This document shows, piece after piece, positions 8,181-16,890 of a stretch of DNA of 64,000 bases. Origin of the DNA: Microbacterium pumilum (GTDB taxonomy: Bacteria > Actinomycetota > Actinomycetes > Actinomycetales > Microbacteriaceae); NCBI RefSeq assembly GCF_039530225.1, contig NZ_BAAAOH010000001.1, positions 1,488,001 to 1,552,000 of the forward strand, read 5' to 3'. Numbering within the stretch: the first letter of the stretch is position 1; each line of letters starts with the position of its first letter. The notes below the pieces were generated by a model. It had not been told where the DNA came from, did not search any database, and was given only the letters and a program-made list of their open reading frames with translations. The position numbers and the translations under genes were made by a program.

Positions 8181-9149
8181 TCAGCTGCTGAGCACGGGGT
8201 CGCTGACGAGCTCGCGATCGACCAGCGCCCGCCACAGTTCGTCCGGGATCGGCAACGACATCCGTGCGACGTTCTCGGCGACCGAGGCCGGGTTCGCGGT
8301 TCCCATGACGACCGTCGCGACGAGCGGATTGCGGAGCGGGAACTGCAGGGCAGCGGTGGGCAGCTCAACGCCGAACTCGGTGCAGACCCGCGCCAGGGCC
8401 CGGGCGCGCTCGAGGATGTCGTCGGGCACGTCGCCGTAGTTGTAGCGCGCGCCCGCACCCGGGTCGCTGGTGGCGAGCAGGCCGGAGTTGAACACCGCGG
8501 CGTCGACGATGCGTACACCACGCTCGGCGCACGCAGGCAGGAGGTCGGCTGCGGCGGTCTGTTCGAGGAGCGTGTAGCGTCCGGCGATCATCACCACGTC
8601 GAGGTCGCCCTCGACGACGGCTCTCGTGGCGGCGGCGGAGTCGTTGACGCCGACGCCGATGGCATCGACCAGACCCTCGCCGCGGAGCGTTGCCAAGGCG
8701 GGGAGGCCTTCGGAGAGGCCCCAGTCGAGGTCGTACACGTCGGGGTCGTGGAGAAAGAGGATGTCGACCCGGTCGAGGCCCAAGCGTTCGAGCGAGTCCT
8801 CGAGCGATCGCCGGACCCCGGTGAGAGTCGGGTCGAAGCGGCGGACCAGGCTGTCGGGCACATCGAATCCGTTGTCGAGGTCTCGGCCGCCTGCATGGGC
8901 CGGATTGGGCTCGAGGAGGCGTCCGACCTTCGTCGACACGACGTACTCGTCGCGAGGCTTGTCGCGCAGGAACCTGCCGAGCCGCTGCTCCGACAGCCCG
9001 AGCCCGTAGTGCGGTGCCGTGTCGAAGTAGCGGATGCCGGCATCCCACGCCGCGTCCAGAGTCGCGAACGCCCGGTCGTCGTCGATCTCCTTGTAGAGGT
9101 TTCCGAGCGGCGCTGCGCCGAGGCCCAGCCGGGGGAGTTCGACGCTCAC
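8181..9149 (-). CDS. Aldo/keto reductase, probable L-fucose (D-threo-aldose) dehydrogenase
   Basis: 322 aa. The start is the GTG at 9147-9149, overlapping the TGA of the upstream dehydratase gene (GTGA junction). The frame extends further 5' without a stop, but that part lies inside the dehydratase gene. Features of the AKR barrel are [11 protein letters not shown] at the start, [18 protein letters not shown] (catalytic Asp and Tyr), STKVGRLL (catalytic Lys), ILFLHDPD (catalytic His) and a C-terminal cofactor loop [17 protein letters not shown]. The family includes NAD(P)-linked D-threo-aldose/L-fucose 1-dehydrogenases. It would oxidise L-fucose to the lactone, the first step of the pathway. 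Confidence 0.85.
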   Translation of the reverse strand: MSVELPRLGLGAAPLGNLYKEIDDDRAFATLDAAWDAGIRYFDTAPHYGLGLSEQRLGRFLRDKPRDEYVVSTKVGRLLEPNPAHAGGRDLDNGFDVPDSLVRRFDPTLTGVRRSLEDSLERLGLDRVDILFLHDPDVYDLDWGLSEGLPALATLRGEGLVDAIGVGVNDSAAATRAVVEGDLDVVMIAGRYTLLEQTAAADLLPACAERGVRIVDAAVFNSGLLATSDPGAGARYNYGDVPDDILERARALARVCTEFGVELPTAALQFPLRNPLVATVVMGTANPASVAENVARMSLPIPDELWRALVDRELVSDPVLSS

Positions 9150-10447
9150 GCGCCCACCTCTGAGTCGACGGCGTTCCAGGTGTAGTCGGCGATCGAGGCG
9201 CGGTGCATCTCGGTGCCTGCTCCCGGCGCCAGGGGCGCGAGGTAGTTGCCGGAGCGGATCTCGACCGGCGTCACGAAGTGCTCGTGAAGGTGGTCGACGT
9301 ATTCGATCATCCGACCGTCGACCGAGCCGGTCACGGCGACGAAGTCGAACATGGACAGGTGCTGCACCGCCTCGCACAGCCCGACGCCGCCGGCGTGGGG
9401 GCAGACCGGGATGCCGAACTTCGCCGCGAGCAGCAGGTTCGCGATGTTCTCGTTGACGCCGCCGACACGCGTCGCGTCGATCTGCAGGATGTCGACTCCG
9501 CCCGCCTGCAGCAGCTGCTTGAAGACGACCCGATTCTGCACGTGTTCGCCGGTCGCCACCCGGATCGGTGCAATGCCACGCGCGATCGCCGCGTGGCCGA
9601 GGATGTCGTCCGGGCTGGTGGGCTCCTCGATCCACGCCGGGTCGAACTCCTTGAGCGCGTTGACCCATTCGATCGCCGGCGCGACATCCCATCTCTGGTT
9701 GGCGTCGATCGCGATCGGATAGCCGGCAGGCACGTTGGCGCGGGCGATCCGCAGGCGTCGCCGATCGTCCTCGAGGTCGGCGCCGACCTTCAGCTTGATC
9801 TGCGTGAACCCGTCGGCGACGGCCTCGCGGCAGAGCCGCGCGAGCTTCTCGTCGGAGTAGCCGAGCCACCCGGGCGAGGTCGTGTAAGCGGGGTAGCCCG
9901 CTTCGAGCAGGCGTGCGATCCGCTCTTCACGGTGGGGCTCGCTCGCCTCGAGGATCTCTAGCGCCTCGTCGGGCGTGAGCGCGTCGGTGAGGTACCGGAA
10001 GTCCACGAGCGAGACGATCTCGGCGGGGCTCAGCCGACTGAGGTGCAGCCAGAGCGGTAGGCCGGCTCGCTTGGCGCGGAGGTCCCACAGGGCATTCAGC
10101 ACGGCGCCGATCGCCATGTGCATGACGCCCTTCTCGGGGCCGAGCCAGCGGAGCTGGGAGTCGTGGAGGAGCAGCCGCGCCGTGGCGCCCATGTCGCCGA
10201 GGAGCGCATCGAGGTCCTGCCCGAGGAGGTGATCGCGCAGGGCATCGATCGCAGCGACCTCGACGTCGTTGCCTCGTCCGATCGTGAAGACGAAGCCGTG
10301 CCCTTCGAGTCCGTCGGGGGCGTCGGAGCGGATCACGACGTACGCCGCAGAATAATCAGGGTCGGGGTTCATCGCGTCGGAGCCGTCGAGGCTGAGCGAA
10401 GTGGGGAACCGGATGTCGAAAGTCTCGACGGCGGTGATGACAGGCAT
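9146..10447 (-). CDS. fucD: L-fuconate dehydratase (enolase superfamily)
   Basis: 433 aa. The ATG at 10447 was chosen because GGAAGGG lies 7 nt upstream; an earlier in-frame ATG (10462) would overlap that site. The capping domain (1-130) is followed by a mandelate-racemase-type barrel with the catalytic set in order: IKLKVG (Lys-x-Lys), IDANQRW (metal Asp), [14 protein letters not shown] (metal Glu), [10 protein letters not shown] (metal Glu), [11 protein letters not shown] (Asp of the dyad) and [12 protein letters not shown] (catalytic His). The long loop [10 protein letters not shown] and the close match over the whole barrel are typical of FucD rather than other acid-sugar dehydratases. 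It converts L-fuconate to 2-keto-3-deoxy-L-fuconate, is coupled to the reductase gene and is divergent from the hydrolase gene. Confidence 0.9.
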   Translation of the reverse strand: MPVITAVETFDIRFPTSLSLDGSDAMNPDPDYSAAYVVIRSDAPDGLEGHGFVFTIGRGNDVEVAAIDALRDHLLGQDLDALLGDMGATARLLLHDSQLRWLGPEKGVMHMAIGAVLNALWDLRAKRAGLPLWLHLSRLSPAEIVSLVDFRYLTDALTPDEALEILEASEPHREERIARLLEAGYPAYTTSPGWLGYSDEKLARLCREAVADGFTQIKLKVGADLEDDRRRLRIARANVPAGYPIAIDANQRWDVAPAIEWVNALKEFDPAWIEEPTSPDDILGHAAIARGIAPIRVATGEHVQNRVVFKQLLQAGGVDILQIDATRVGGVNENIANLLLAAKFGIPVCPHAGGVGLCEAVQHLSMFDFVAVTGSVDGRMIEYVDHLHEHFVTPVEIRSGNYLAPLAPGAGTEMHRASIADYTWNAVDSEVGA

Positions 10448-10474
10448 GGGGATCCCTTCCACTAGCGAGACTAA

Positions 10475-10489
10475 ACATCCGATGTCTTG
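10475..10489. promoter_or_regulatory. Palindrome in the divergent fucose promoter region
   Basis: ACATC-C-GATGT (10475-10485) is a perfect 11-bp palindrome that runs into GATGTCTTG (10481-10489). It lies in the 129-nt gap between the divergent dehydratase and hydrolase genes and resembles GATGTCTGG before the GntR gene. Candidate operator for that regulator. Confidence 0.45.
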
Positions 10490-10576
10490 TCTGTCAACTG
10501 CCGACTTCTATGCCAGAATCGAGTATGTCGGGCTCCGAGCTCGACGAGAGTTCCGATCTTCGAGGAGGAGGCTGGC

Positions 10577-11425
10577 GTGAGATTCGCACGTTTGGGACCG
10601 GTGGGCGCAGAGATCCCGGTGGTCTGGGATGAGGGCCAGGCGTTCGATCTGCGGCTCATCACCGCCGACATCGGCGGAGAGTTCCTCGCCTCGGATCCGG
10701 TTGCCGCGGTGCGCACCGCTCTCGATGCCGAGACACTGCCTGTGGTGGGGGATGCCGGGGCGCTCCGCGTCGGCGCGCCGATCGCACGGCCGTCGGCGGT
10801 GTACTGCATCGGCATGAACTACGCCGCGCACGCGGCAGAATCGGGTTCGGCTCCACCCGAGAACATGGTGATGTTCATGAAGGCGCCGAACACCGTCGTC
10901 GGGCCCGATGACGACATCCCGATCCCGAGGGGAAGCGTCAAGACCGATTGGGAAGTCGAACTCGGCATCGTCATCGGGGCGCGCGCGTCCTATCTCGAGT
11001 CGACGGATGACGCATCCGCCCACATCGCCGGGTACGTGATCGCGAACGACCTGTCTGAACGCGATTGGCAGATCGCCGTCTCCGGAGGTCAGTGGTCGAA
11101 GGGCAAGTCCGCTCCGTCGTTCTGCCCGCTCGGACCCTGGCTCGTCACCCCCGATGAGGTTCACGCGGAGGATGTGCGGCTGCGCAGCTGGGTGAACGGC
11201 GAGTCACGTCAGGACTCGCGCACATCCGACCTCATCTTCGGAATCGACCGGATCGTGTGGGAGCTCAGCCAGCACCTGGCCCTCGAGCCCGGCGATCTGA
11301 TCCTCACCGGCACGCCCGAGGGTGTCGCGCTCTCGGGCCGCTTCCCGTACCTTGCACCTGGCGATGTCGTGGAACTCGAGATCGACGGCCTCGGCCGTCA
11401 GCGCCAGAACTACGTCGCGGGCTGA
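10577..11425 (+). CDS. Fumarylacetoacetate hydrolase-family diketo-acid hydrolase
   Basis: 282 aa from the GTG at 10577, which follows GAGGAGGAG; an earlier ATG in frame has no such site. The FAH domain (residues about 70-282) shows the family landmarks YCIGMNYAAHAAE, KTDWEVELGIVIG (metal Glu-x-Glu), ANDLSERDWQ (metal Asp) and ILTGTPEGVALSG. In the non-phosphorylative L-fucose and L-rhamnose pathways the family member cleaves the 2,4-diketo-3-deoxy acid to pyruvate and L-lactate. The next gene, 22 nt downstream, encodes the dehydrogenase that would make this substrate, so the assignment rests on context as well as family. Confidence 0.87.
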   Translation: MRFARLGPVGAEIPVVWDEGQAFDLRLITADIGGEFLASDPVAAVRTALDAETLPVVGDAGALRVGAPIARPSAVYCIGMNYAAHAAESGSAPPENMVMFMKAPNTVVGPDDDIPIPRGSVKTDWEVELGIVIGARASYLESTDDASAHIAGYVIANDLSERDWQIAVSGGQWSKGKSAPSFCPLGPWLVTPDEVHAEDVRLRSWVNGESRQDSRTSDLIFGIDRIVWELSQHLALEPGDLILTGTPEGVALSGRFPYLAPGDVVELEIDGLGRQRQNYVAG

Positions 11426-11447
11426 GCCCGCAGGAAGGAGCGGTCTG

Positions 11448-12212
11448 ATGTCCGCACCATTGGACGGCCTCGTCGCGATCGTCACCGGCGGAGCGTCGGG
11501 ACTCGGCGCCGCGATCGCACACCGCCTGCGCGAGGACGGCGCCGCCGTCGCGATCTTCGACGTGAACCCGGATGCCGCCACCGGCGTGGATCTCGCCGTC
11601 GCCGTGGACGTCACCGACGACGCCTCGGTGGTCGCGGGTGTCGAGCGGGTCGTCGAACAGTTCGGTCGACTCGACATCCTTGTGAACAACGCCGGGATCG
11701 GGGCGCAGGGGGATGTGACGGCGAACTCGGATGACGAGTGGCACCGCGTGTTCGACATCAACGTCGTCGGAATCGCGCGCGTGAGTCGTGCGGCGATCCC
11801 CTACCTGCGCACGTCGCCCTCGGCCGCCATCTGCAACACCTCGTCCATCGCGGCGACGGCCGGTCTCCCGCAGCGAGCCCTCTACAGCGCGACCAAGGGC
11901 GCTGTGCTCTCGCTCACACAGGCGATGGCCGCCGATCACCTGCGAGAAGGCATCCGCGTGAACGCGGTGAACCCGGGCACCGCCGACACGCCGTGGGTAG
12001 GGCGACTGCTGTCTGCGGCACCCGACCCCGCAGCAGAGCGCGCGGCCCTCGAGGCACGCCAGCCACACGGGCGGCTCGTACGGGCAGAAGAGGTCGCGGA
12101 TGCCGTTGCCTACCTCGTGAGCCCTCGGGCCGGCTCGACCGCCGGTGTCGCGCTGGCGGTCGACGGGGGCATGCAGGGACTGCGACTGCGGCCGGCGGAG
12201 CCGGTGGGCTGA
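11448..12212 (+). CDS. SDR dehydrogenase, probable 2-keto-3-deoxy-L-fuconate dehydrogenase
   Basis: 254 aa. The ATG at 11448 is preceded by AGGAAGGAG. Classical SDR marks: AIVTGGASGLGAAIA (Gly-rich NAD site), DILVNNAGIG, the catalytic Ser in NTSSIAATAG and the pair in RALYSATKGAV (Tyr-x3-Lys), ending with ALAVDGGMQG. It lies 22 nt after the FAH-family hydrolase gene. In the L-fucose route an SDR oxidises 2-keto-3-deoxy-L-fuconate at C4 to the 2,4-diketo acid, which the hydrolase then splits. The family is broad, so the substrate is inferred from the complete pathway around it. Confidence 0.85.
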   Translation: MSAPLDGLVAIVTGGASGLGAAIAHRLREDGAAVAIFDVNPDAATGVDLAVAVDVTDDASVVAGVERVVEQFGRLDILVNNAGIGAQGDVTANSDDEWHRVFDINVVGIARVSRAAIPYLRTSPSAAICNTSSIAATAGLPQRALYSATKGAVLSLTQAMAADHLREGIRVNAVNPGTADTPWVGRLLSAAPDPAAERAALEARQPHGRLVRAEEVADAVAYLVSPRAGSTAGVALAVDGGMQGLRLRPAEPVG

Positions 12213-12247
12213 CCGTTTCGTCGAGGCTGGTTCGCTGACGTCCTCGC

Positions 12248-13060
12248 TCAGCTCCCAGCGAGTCGCTCGACGAGCGTGGCGAGGCGCCCCGCAAGGTCGC
12301 CCGGCACGGTGAAGTACGAGACCCCGGTCTGGTCTCTCAGCCGCTCGAGCGCGTCGGCGTCACGGCCGACGTCGCCCGAGAGCATGGCGGCAGCGCCCGC
12401 GTCGCGCAGCCCGTCCGGGGTGAGCCCCATCTGACGCCGCAGCCACTCCGGGATGTCGTCGCCCACGCCCGTGATCTGAAGTGCGAGTTCGAGATCGCCT
12501 GCGATCGATCGGGCCCGATCCGTCTGCACCGTGATCGCCGCCATGTCGGCAGTGGGAGGGGATGGGAGCGCGAGAGTGGTGGCGAACCGGCCGGCGATTC
12601 CGAGCATCCGATCGCCATTGCCGGCGATGACGATCGCCGGAGCCGGGTCGACGCCGGTTCTCACTGCCGTCAGCGTCGCCTCGACCTGGGTGACACGCTC
12701 GCCCCCACGACCCCACAAGACGCCGAGTGCCTCGGCGTCGCGCTCACCGCCCGGTCGCCCGGCGCCGATGCCGAGCTCGAACCTGCCCGCCGAGAGTTCC
12801 TGCAGCGTCTTGGTCTCGCGCACGACCTCGGCGGGTCGGCGCAGCGGCGCGGCGATCACCCATGTGCCGAGCCGCAGCGTGGTCGTTGCGGCGGCGGCCG
12901 CGGTCAGCACCAGGAAAGGCGACGGCGTCCACAGCGTGTCGGGCACGAGCAGCGTCGAATAGCCGTCGTGCTCGAGCTGGCGGGCGGTGTCGGCCCAGAG
13001 TGTGGCGGGACCGCGGACTGCGGCAACGGCTCCGAAGCGAAAGGGGTGTCGCGTTGTCAT
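12248..13060 (-). CDS. LLM-class flavin/F420-dependent oxidoreductase
   Basis: 270 aa TIM-barrel protein of the luciferase-like monooxygenase class. It opens FRFGAVAAVRGPATLWADTA and contains ATTTLRLGTWVIAAPLRRP and FELGIGAGRPGGERDAEALG, patterns of the actinobacterial F420-dependent group. The likely cofactor is F420 or FMN; the substrate cannot be told. It stands alone between the fucose cluster (convergent) and an unknown gene on the same strand 89 nt upstream. At 270 aa it is a little shorter than most members (about 290-340), but both ends look intact. Confidence 0.8.
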   Translation of the reverse strand: MTTRHPFRFGAVAAVRGPATLWADTARQLEHDGYSTLLVPDTLWTPSPFLVLTAAAAATTTLRLGTWVIAAPLRRPAEVVRETKTLQELSAGRFELGIGAGRPGGERDAEALGVLWGRGGERVTQVEATLTAVRTGVDPAPAIVIAGNGDRMLGIAGRFATTLALPSPPTADMAAITVQTDRARSIAGDLELALQITGVGDDIPEWLRRQMGLTPDGLRDAGAAAMLSGDVGRDADALERLRDQTGVSYFTVPGDLAGRLATLVERLAGS

Positions 13061-13149
13061 CCATCCATGGTCGTCGGCCGGTGGGTGATGCGCATTCTCC
13101 CGCCGGACGCACTTTCGCTACTCCCTGCGAGGTACGCGCTGGGCCGGCG

Positions 13150-14151
13150 TCAGGTGGATGGGAACCTGCCGGCGGCCGCGAGCACGGCCAGTGCGTCCGC
13201 CGTGACCCACTCATTGGCCTGTCGGGTCGAGACCGCTCCCCAAGACACGGATTCGATGTTCGAGCCGGCATCCGCCACTCGCCAGTACCGGGCATCGGCG
13301 CTCCAGCCGCCCTGTGTCCGGCGGCGTGATTCGAGCATCGTCAGGGCCGGTTCGCAGCGGATGTCGTCGAGCAGGTCGAGTTCGCGGAGTCCGACGAGCC
13401 CCGCGAGGACGTCGAAGTGCCAGTACACGGGATAGTGCAGCTTCACCGCGTCGGCGCTGAGGGGCTTGTCCGACGAGCGGCGCCACGCGACCCTGCGGGT
13501 GAGGAACACCTCGGCCGCGGCGACCGCCGCAGATCGGGTCGCCGCGTCACCGCTGGCGTCGGCATAGGCCGCGAGACCGCGCATCGGGAGCAGTGTCTCG
13601 TGCACCGACGACATGGCCGTGTCGGGATCGCGGTCGCAGTTCCATCCGCCGTCCGGCCATTGCCAGGCGCACAGTCTCTGGGCGAGCATCGACGCGCGCC
13701 CGTCGTCCAGGCCGAGGCGGATGATCGCGAGCAGCGCACCGCCCTGCTGCGACGCGTGAACGCGGGAGCGGCCCGAAACACGCGGAACGGCGGTCTCATA
13801 CGACGTCCTGGTGATCCGGCTGACGTCCGCATCCACGAGATAGCCAGCCCTCAGCCACTGGCCGAGCACGACGTCGCGCAACGGCAACAGCGCGGGGTCT
13901 CCGCTGGGGTAGCCGAGGTTCGAGAGCGCAAGCAGAGCCCAGTGCGGGCCGCGCCACTTCGCGTACGGTGCGAGCCCGCGGCATCCGTTCAGAATCGCTT
14001 CAACGCGAGGCGAGCGGCGGATGTCGTCCTGCAGCGCGCGGATGGATCCGTCGTCGGCCCGCTCACGCAGCACGGCGGTGCGCACCCGCCACCGCACCGA
14101 AGGCTCCTCGCTCCGGAGCAGCTGCGAGACGATGTCGTCCATCGCGCCCAT
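13150..14151 (-). CDS. Prenyltransferase/squalene-oxidase-like alpha-alpha toroid protein
   Basis: 333 aa of mainly helical repeats. The clearest motif is CAWQWPDGGWNCDRDPDT (residues about 165-182), a QW-type motif of squalene-hopene cyclase and prenyltransferase alpha/alpha barrels, with a second weaker one TQGGWSADARYW near residue 290. The catalytic DxDD of cyclases is not seen. An in-frame ATG three codons later (14142) is an equally good start. Actinobacteria carry many small proteins of this kind without known function; no enzyme activity should be assumed. Neighbours are monocistronic and do not help. Confidence 0.55.
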   Translation of the reverse strand: MGAMDDIVSQLLRSEEPSVRWRVRTAVLRERADDGSIRALQDDIRRSPRVEAILNGCRGLAPYAKWRGPHWALLALSNLGYPSGDPALLPLRDVVLGQWLRAGYLVDADVSRITRTSYETAVPRVSGRSRVHASQQGGALLAIIRLGLDDGRASMLAQRLCAWQWPDGGWNCDRDPDTAMSSVHETLLPMRGLAAYADASGDAATRSAAVAAAEVFLTRRVAWRRSSDKPLSADAVKLHYPVYWHFDVLAGLVGLRELDLLDDIRCEPALTMLESRRRTQGGWSADARYWRVADAGSNIESVSWGAVSTRQANEWVTADALAVLAAAGRFPST

Positions 14152-14222
14152 TATCGCGCCGCAGTGCGTCGCCGGGGGGTGGTCGGCTTCTCATGTGGGT
14201 GGCCGGGGGTACCGTGCCGCGC

Positions 14223-15146
14223 ATGGCGGAGCGGGTCGAGGCGTGGTGGGCGCGACGTCAGTTCTCGCGCGGCGCGGAGGTGCCCTACCCGGTCGGCACC
14301 TACCGCGAGGCGTGGGCGCCGTTTCCGATGCTCATTCGGCAGTACCACCCGGAGCTGAACGCCGGGATCACTCTGACGCAGATCCCGCCGGCCGCGGATG
14401 TCCTGCTGTTGTGGCAGTGCGAGGCCGGGCATCTCTTCGCGGCGACTCCGAGCGAGCAGCGCGCGCGTCCAGGGCGCGAGCGGCGACGATCAGCGTGGTG
14501 CCCCGAGTGCACCCTGCTCGCGAATCCGCCGCGGATCAAGGGGGCCGGGGAGGGGTCGGGGGCTTGGGTGATGGGGGTTGGGGCGGTCGACGCGGGGGCC
14601 GCTGGGTCTGGCGTGCCGGTGCCTGGCCCACGCACATCCGGTATCTCGAGACAGAGTTCTCGGTCGACGAAGTCGCTGCGACCGGTGTGCGCGAAGACGC
14701 CGACGCTTCCGGTCGGCGAGCCGTTCCTGAGCGAGTGCGCTCCACGACCGGCATCCGCCGTCGAAGCGCGTCTGCGCGCCGACCTGTTCGCCCGGCTCGG
14801 CGTGACCTCGGGGCTGAATGCCGTCCGGATCAGTCGGCCGTTCTTCGACCATGTCGAGGTGTGGCCCGACATCCTGCTTCCGGAACTGCGCATCGCGGTG
14901 GAATACGACACCACGGGACGGTTCGGCCTTGAGCACGTCGGCAAGCGCGAGGATGCCGATCGGCGCAAGGACCGCGCGCTGCGCACAGCCGGATGGGAGG
15001 TCGTGCGGATTCGCACCGGCAAGCTCGAGAAGCTCGGTCCCCACGACGTTCAGCTGTCGTCGATGGGTCGGAGGGGCATCGATCGGCTGGTCGATGTGTT
15101 CCGCGACATCCGTGGGCCGCTGTTCGTCGACGCGTACCTCCTGTGA
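14223..15146 (+). CDS. Zinc-ribbon protein with C-terminal Vsr/DUF559-like nuclease fold
   Basis: 307 aa from the ATG at 14223; ATG 14193 is a possible earlier start. The N-terminal part has a treble-clef-like zinc ribbon, LWQCEAGHLF then WCPECTLL (residues about 60-100). A Gly/Ala/Pro-rich linker (residues 108-150) follows. The C-terminal 120 residues look like a PD-(D/E)xK nuclease of the Vsr/DUF559 type: WPDILLPELRIAVEYDTTGR (acidic core), then DRRKDRALRTAGWEVVRIRT, the typical last helix and strand. The role is unknown; related proteins are found scattered in Microbacteriaceae. Confidence 0.6.
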   Translation: MAERVEAWWARRQFSRGAEVPYPVGTYREAWAPFPMLIRQYHPELNAGITLTQIPPAADVLLLWQCEAGHLFAATPSEQRARPGRERRRSAWCPECTLLANPPRIKGAGEGSGAWVMGVGAVDAGAAGSGVPVPGPRTSGISRQSSRSTKSLRPVCAKTPTLPVGEPFLSECAPRPASAVEARLRADLFARLGVTSGLNAVRISRPFFDHVEVWPDILLPELRIAVEYDTTGRFGLEHVGKREDADRRKDRALRTAGWEVVRIRTGKLEKLGPHDVQLSSMGRRGIDRLVDVFRDIRGPLFVDAYLL

Positions 15147-15178
15147 AGAGGGTTCGCTCTCGTTCGAGTGTCGTAGAT

Positions 15179-15877
15179 ATGTTCTATGTTTCAGGTGTGG
15201 AATTCGATGACGAACCACCCCCCGAACACGACGATGAACCGCGATGGGAGTCGGACTTCTCCGATTGGCCGTCCACTGGCGCGGATGCGCCGGATGCAGT
15301 CGGGCTGGTGATGGAGGTTGCGGACGTGATCGCGGTGTTCGCCGCGGAACGACTGGTGCGGGTGGATCGGATGCGACGCGAAGCCCTCGCGCACGCGGAA
15401 CGGTACGGCTGGACCATGACGGATGTGGTCGCGCGGTCGATCCGCCTCGAACTCGCCTGCGCGCTGCGGATCACGGAACACGCCGCGGGAGACCTGCTCG
15501 GTTTGGCGGAGGCGGTGGTGCACCGCTACCCGCCCGTGCTCGAATCGCTGAGTCGGGCGCGGATGACGGAACGGCACGCCGAGGTTCTCGTGAGCGCGCT
15601 GGACCGATGCTTAGGACCGGGATGTGGGATGCCCGCCTCTCGCTGCCACATCGATCACAACGTGGCGTGGGAACACGGCGGATCGACCGCGTTGACGAAC
15701 CTGGCCCCGTTCTGCGAAGGACACCACATCGTGAAACACCACGGCGGCTGGATCGTCCGGCAACTCCCCGGCGGAGCCATCGAATGGACCTCACCCACCG
15801 GACGCCGCTACACCGTCCACCCCGAAAGACCCGTACCCGCGTTCCGCACCACCGCCGACAACGACGCACCCTTCTAG
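15179..15877 (+). CDS. DUF222/HNH endonuclease-type protein with internal deletion
   Basis: 232 aa from ATG 15179 (GTG 15197 also possible). Residues about 35-140 look like the start of a DUF222 domain (VMEVADVIAVFAAERLVRVD and LELACALRITEHAAGDLLGL). The C-terminal part is a complete HNH domain: CLGPGCGMPASRCHIDHNVA, GGSTALTNLAPFCEGHHIVK and HHGGWIVRQLPGG. Usual DUF222-HNH proteins are about 400-500 aa; here the stretch between the DUF222 start and the HNH part (about 200 aa) is missing, with the join near 15600 (HAEVLVSAL|DRCLGPGC) staying in frame. It is probably a shortened member of a multicopy actinobacterial family; activity is uncertain. Confidence 0.75.
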   Translation: MFYVSGVEFDDEPPPEHDDEPRWESDFSDWPSTGADAPDAVGLVMEVADVIAVFAAERLVRVDRMRREALAHAERYGWTMTDVVARSIRLELACALRITEHAAGDLLGLAEAVVHRYPPVLESLSRARMTERHAEVLVSALDRCLGPGCGMPASRCHIDHNVAWEHGGSTALTNLAPFCEGHHIVKHHGGWIVRQLPGGAIEWTSPTGRRYTVHPERPVPAFRTTADNDAPF

Positions 15878-15981
15878 GCAGGGAATCCGTTCACGTGGCG
15901 GGCAGCCTCCGCGACCACACGTAGACTCGCGGCGGTGGGCGAGGGGCCCTGCCTACCGAATCCTGCGTAGAGGGAGAGCCC

Positions 15982-16890
15982 GTGTACATCGTCCCCGATC
16001 AGACGGGACGGCGCGTCATCGTGACCGGCGCGAACAGCGGCACCGGACGCGAAGCCGCCCAGCGACTCGCCGGCGCGGGTGCCGAGGTGGTGATCGCGGT
16101 GCGTGACGCCGAGAAGGGCGAGGCGGCGCGGCGCGACATCCTGAACCTCCACCCGGATGCCGACCTCGAGGTGAGAGTCCTCGATCTCGCCGATCTGACG
16201 AGCGTGCGCACCTTCGCGGGGTCCATCGAGGCGGACGGGCGACTCGACGTGCTGATCAACAACGCGGGCGTCATGGTGCCGCCCAAACGGATGACGACCG
16301 CCGACGGTTTCGAACTGCAGCTGGGCACCAACTTCCTCGGCCCGTTCGCGCTGACCATCAGGCTGCTTCCGGTGCTGCTGCAGAGCGCCGCGCCGCGCGT
16401 CGTGACGATGAGCAGCATGACGGCGAACTTCGGACGGATTCACTTCGACGACCTTCACTCCCTCGCGCACTACAGGCCGGGCCGCGCCTACTCGCAGTCG
16501 AAACGCGCCGACCTCATGATGGGCGTCCATCTCGCGACGATCGCGAACGAGCGTGACTGGCCCCTGCTCAGCACCATCGCGCACCCCGGCTACACGCGGA
16601 CGAACCTGCAGACGGCCGGACGCAACCTCGCCCGTGACAAGCCGCTGTCGCCCATCCGGCGCACTGTGCTGCCGTCCCAGTCCCCTGCGGAGGGCACTGA
16701 ACCGCTGCTGTTCGCGGCCGCAGATCCGGATGCCGCTCAGGGCGCCTACTACGGCCCGAGCGCATGGGGCGGCCTCGTCGGGCCGCCCGTGCGCATCGAT
16801 CTGCCACGCAGCGCGCGCGGCGTCGACCTTCCGGCATCCGTCTGGGCGATCGGGGAGTCGCTCACAGGCGAGCGACTTCCCCCGTCGTGA
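15982..16890 (+). CDS. SDR-family oxidoreductase (retinol-dehydrogenase-like)
   Basis: 302 aa starting with GTG (15982) after AGGGAGAG. It has VIVTGANSGTGREAAQRLAG (nucleotide site), DVLINNAGVMVPP, the Ser in TMSSMTANFG, and the pair in AYSQSKRADLMM (Tyr-x3-Lys), followed by the long C-terminal part seen in the WWOX/retinol-dehydrogenase-like group. The substrate is unknown. The last 29 nt overlap the 3' end of the convergent acetyltransferase gene. No operon partner. Confidence 0.85.
   Translation: MYIVPDQTGRRVIVTGANSGTGREAAQRLAGAGAEVVIAVRDAEKGEAARRDILNLHPDADLEVRVLDLADLTSVRTFAGSIEADGRLDVLINNAGVMVPPKRMTTADGFELQLGTNFLGPFALTIRLLPVLLQSAAPRVVTMSSMTANFGRIHFDDLHSLAHYRPGRAYSQSKRADLMMGVHLATIANERDWPLLSTIAHPGYTRTNLQTAGRNLARDKPLSPIRRTVLPSQSPAEGTEPLLFAAADPDAAQGAYYGPSAWGGLVGPPVRIDLPRSARGVDLPASVWAIGESLTGERLPPS

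Noticed and set aside
8181..9869. A 562-residue aldo/keto reductase
   Set aside because: The first 240 codons lie inside the fuconate dehydratase gene; the GTG at 9149 in a GTGA overlap gives a normal 322-aa enzyme.
6949..12212. Reading the cluster as L-rhamnose catabolism
   Set aside because: The enolase-family enzyme and the lactonase resemble the fuconate branch more than rhamnonate dehydratase; rhamnose remains possible for the mutarotase alone.
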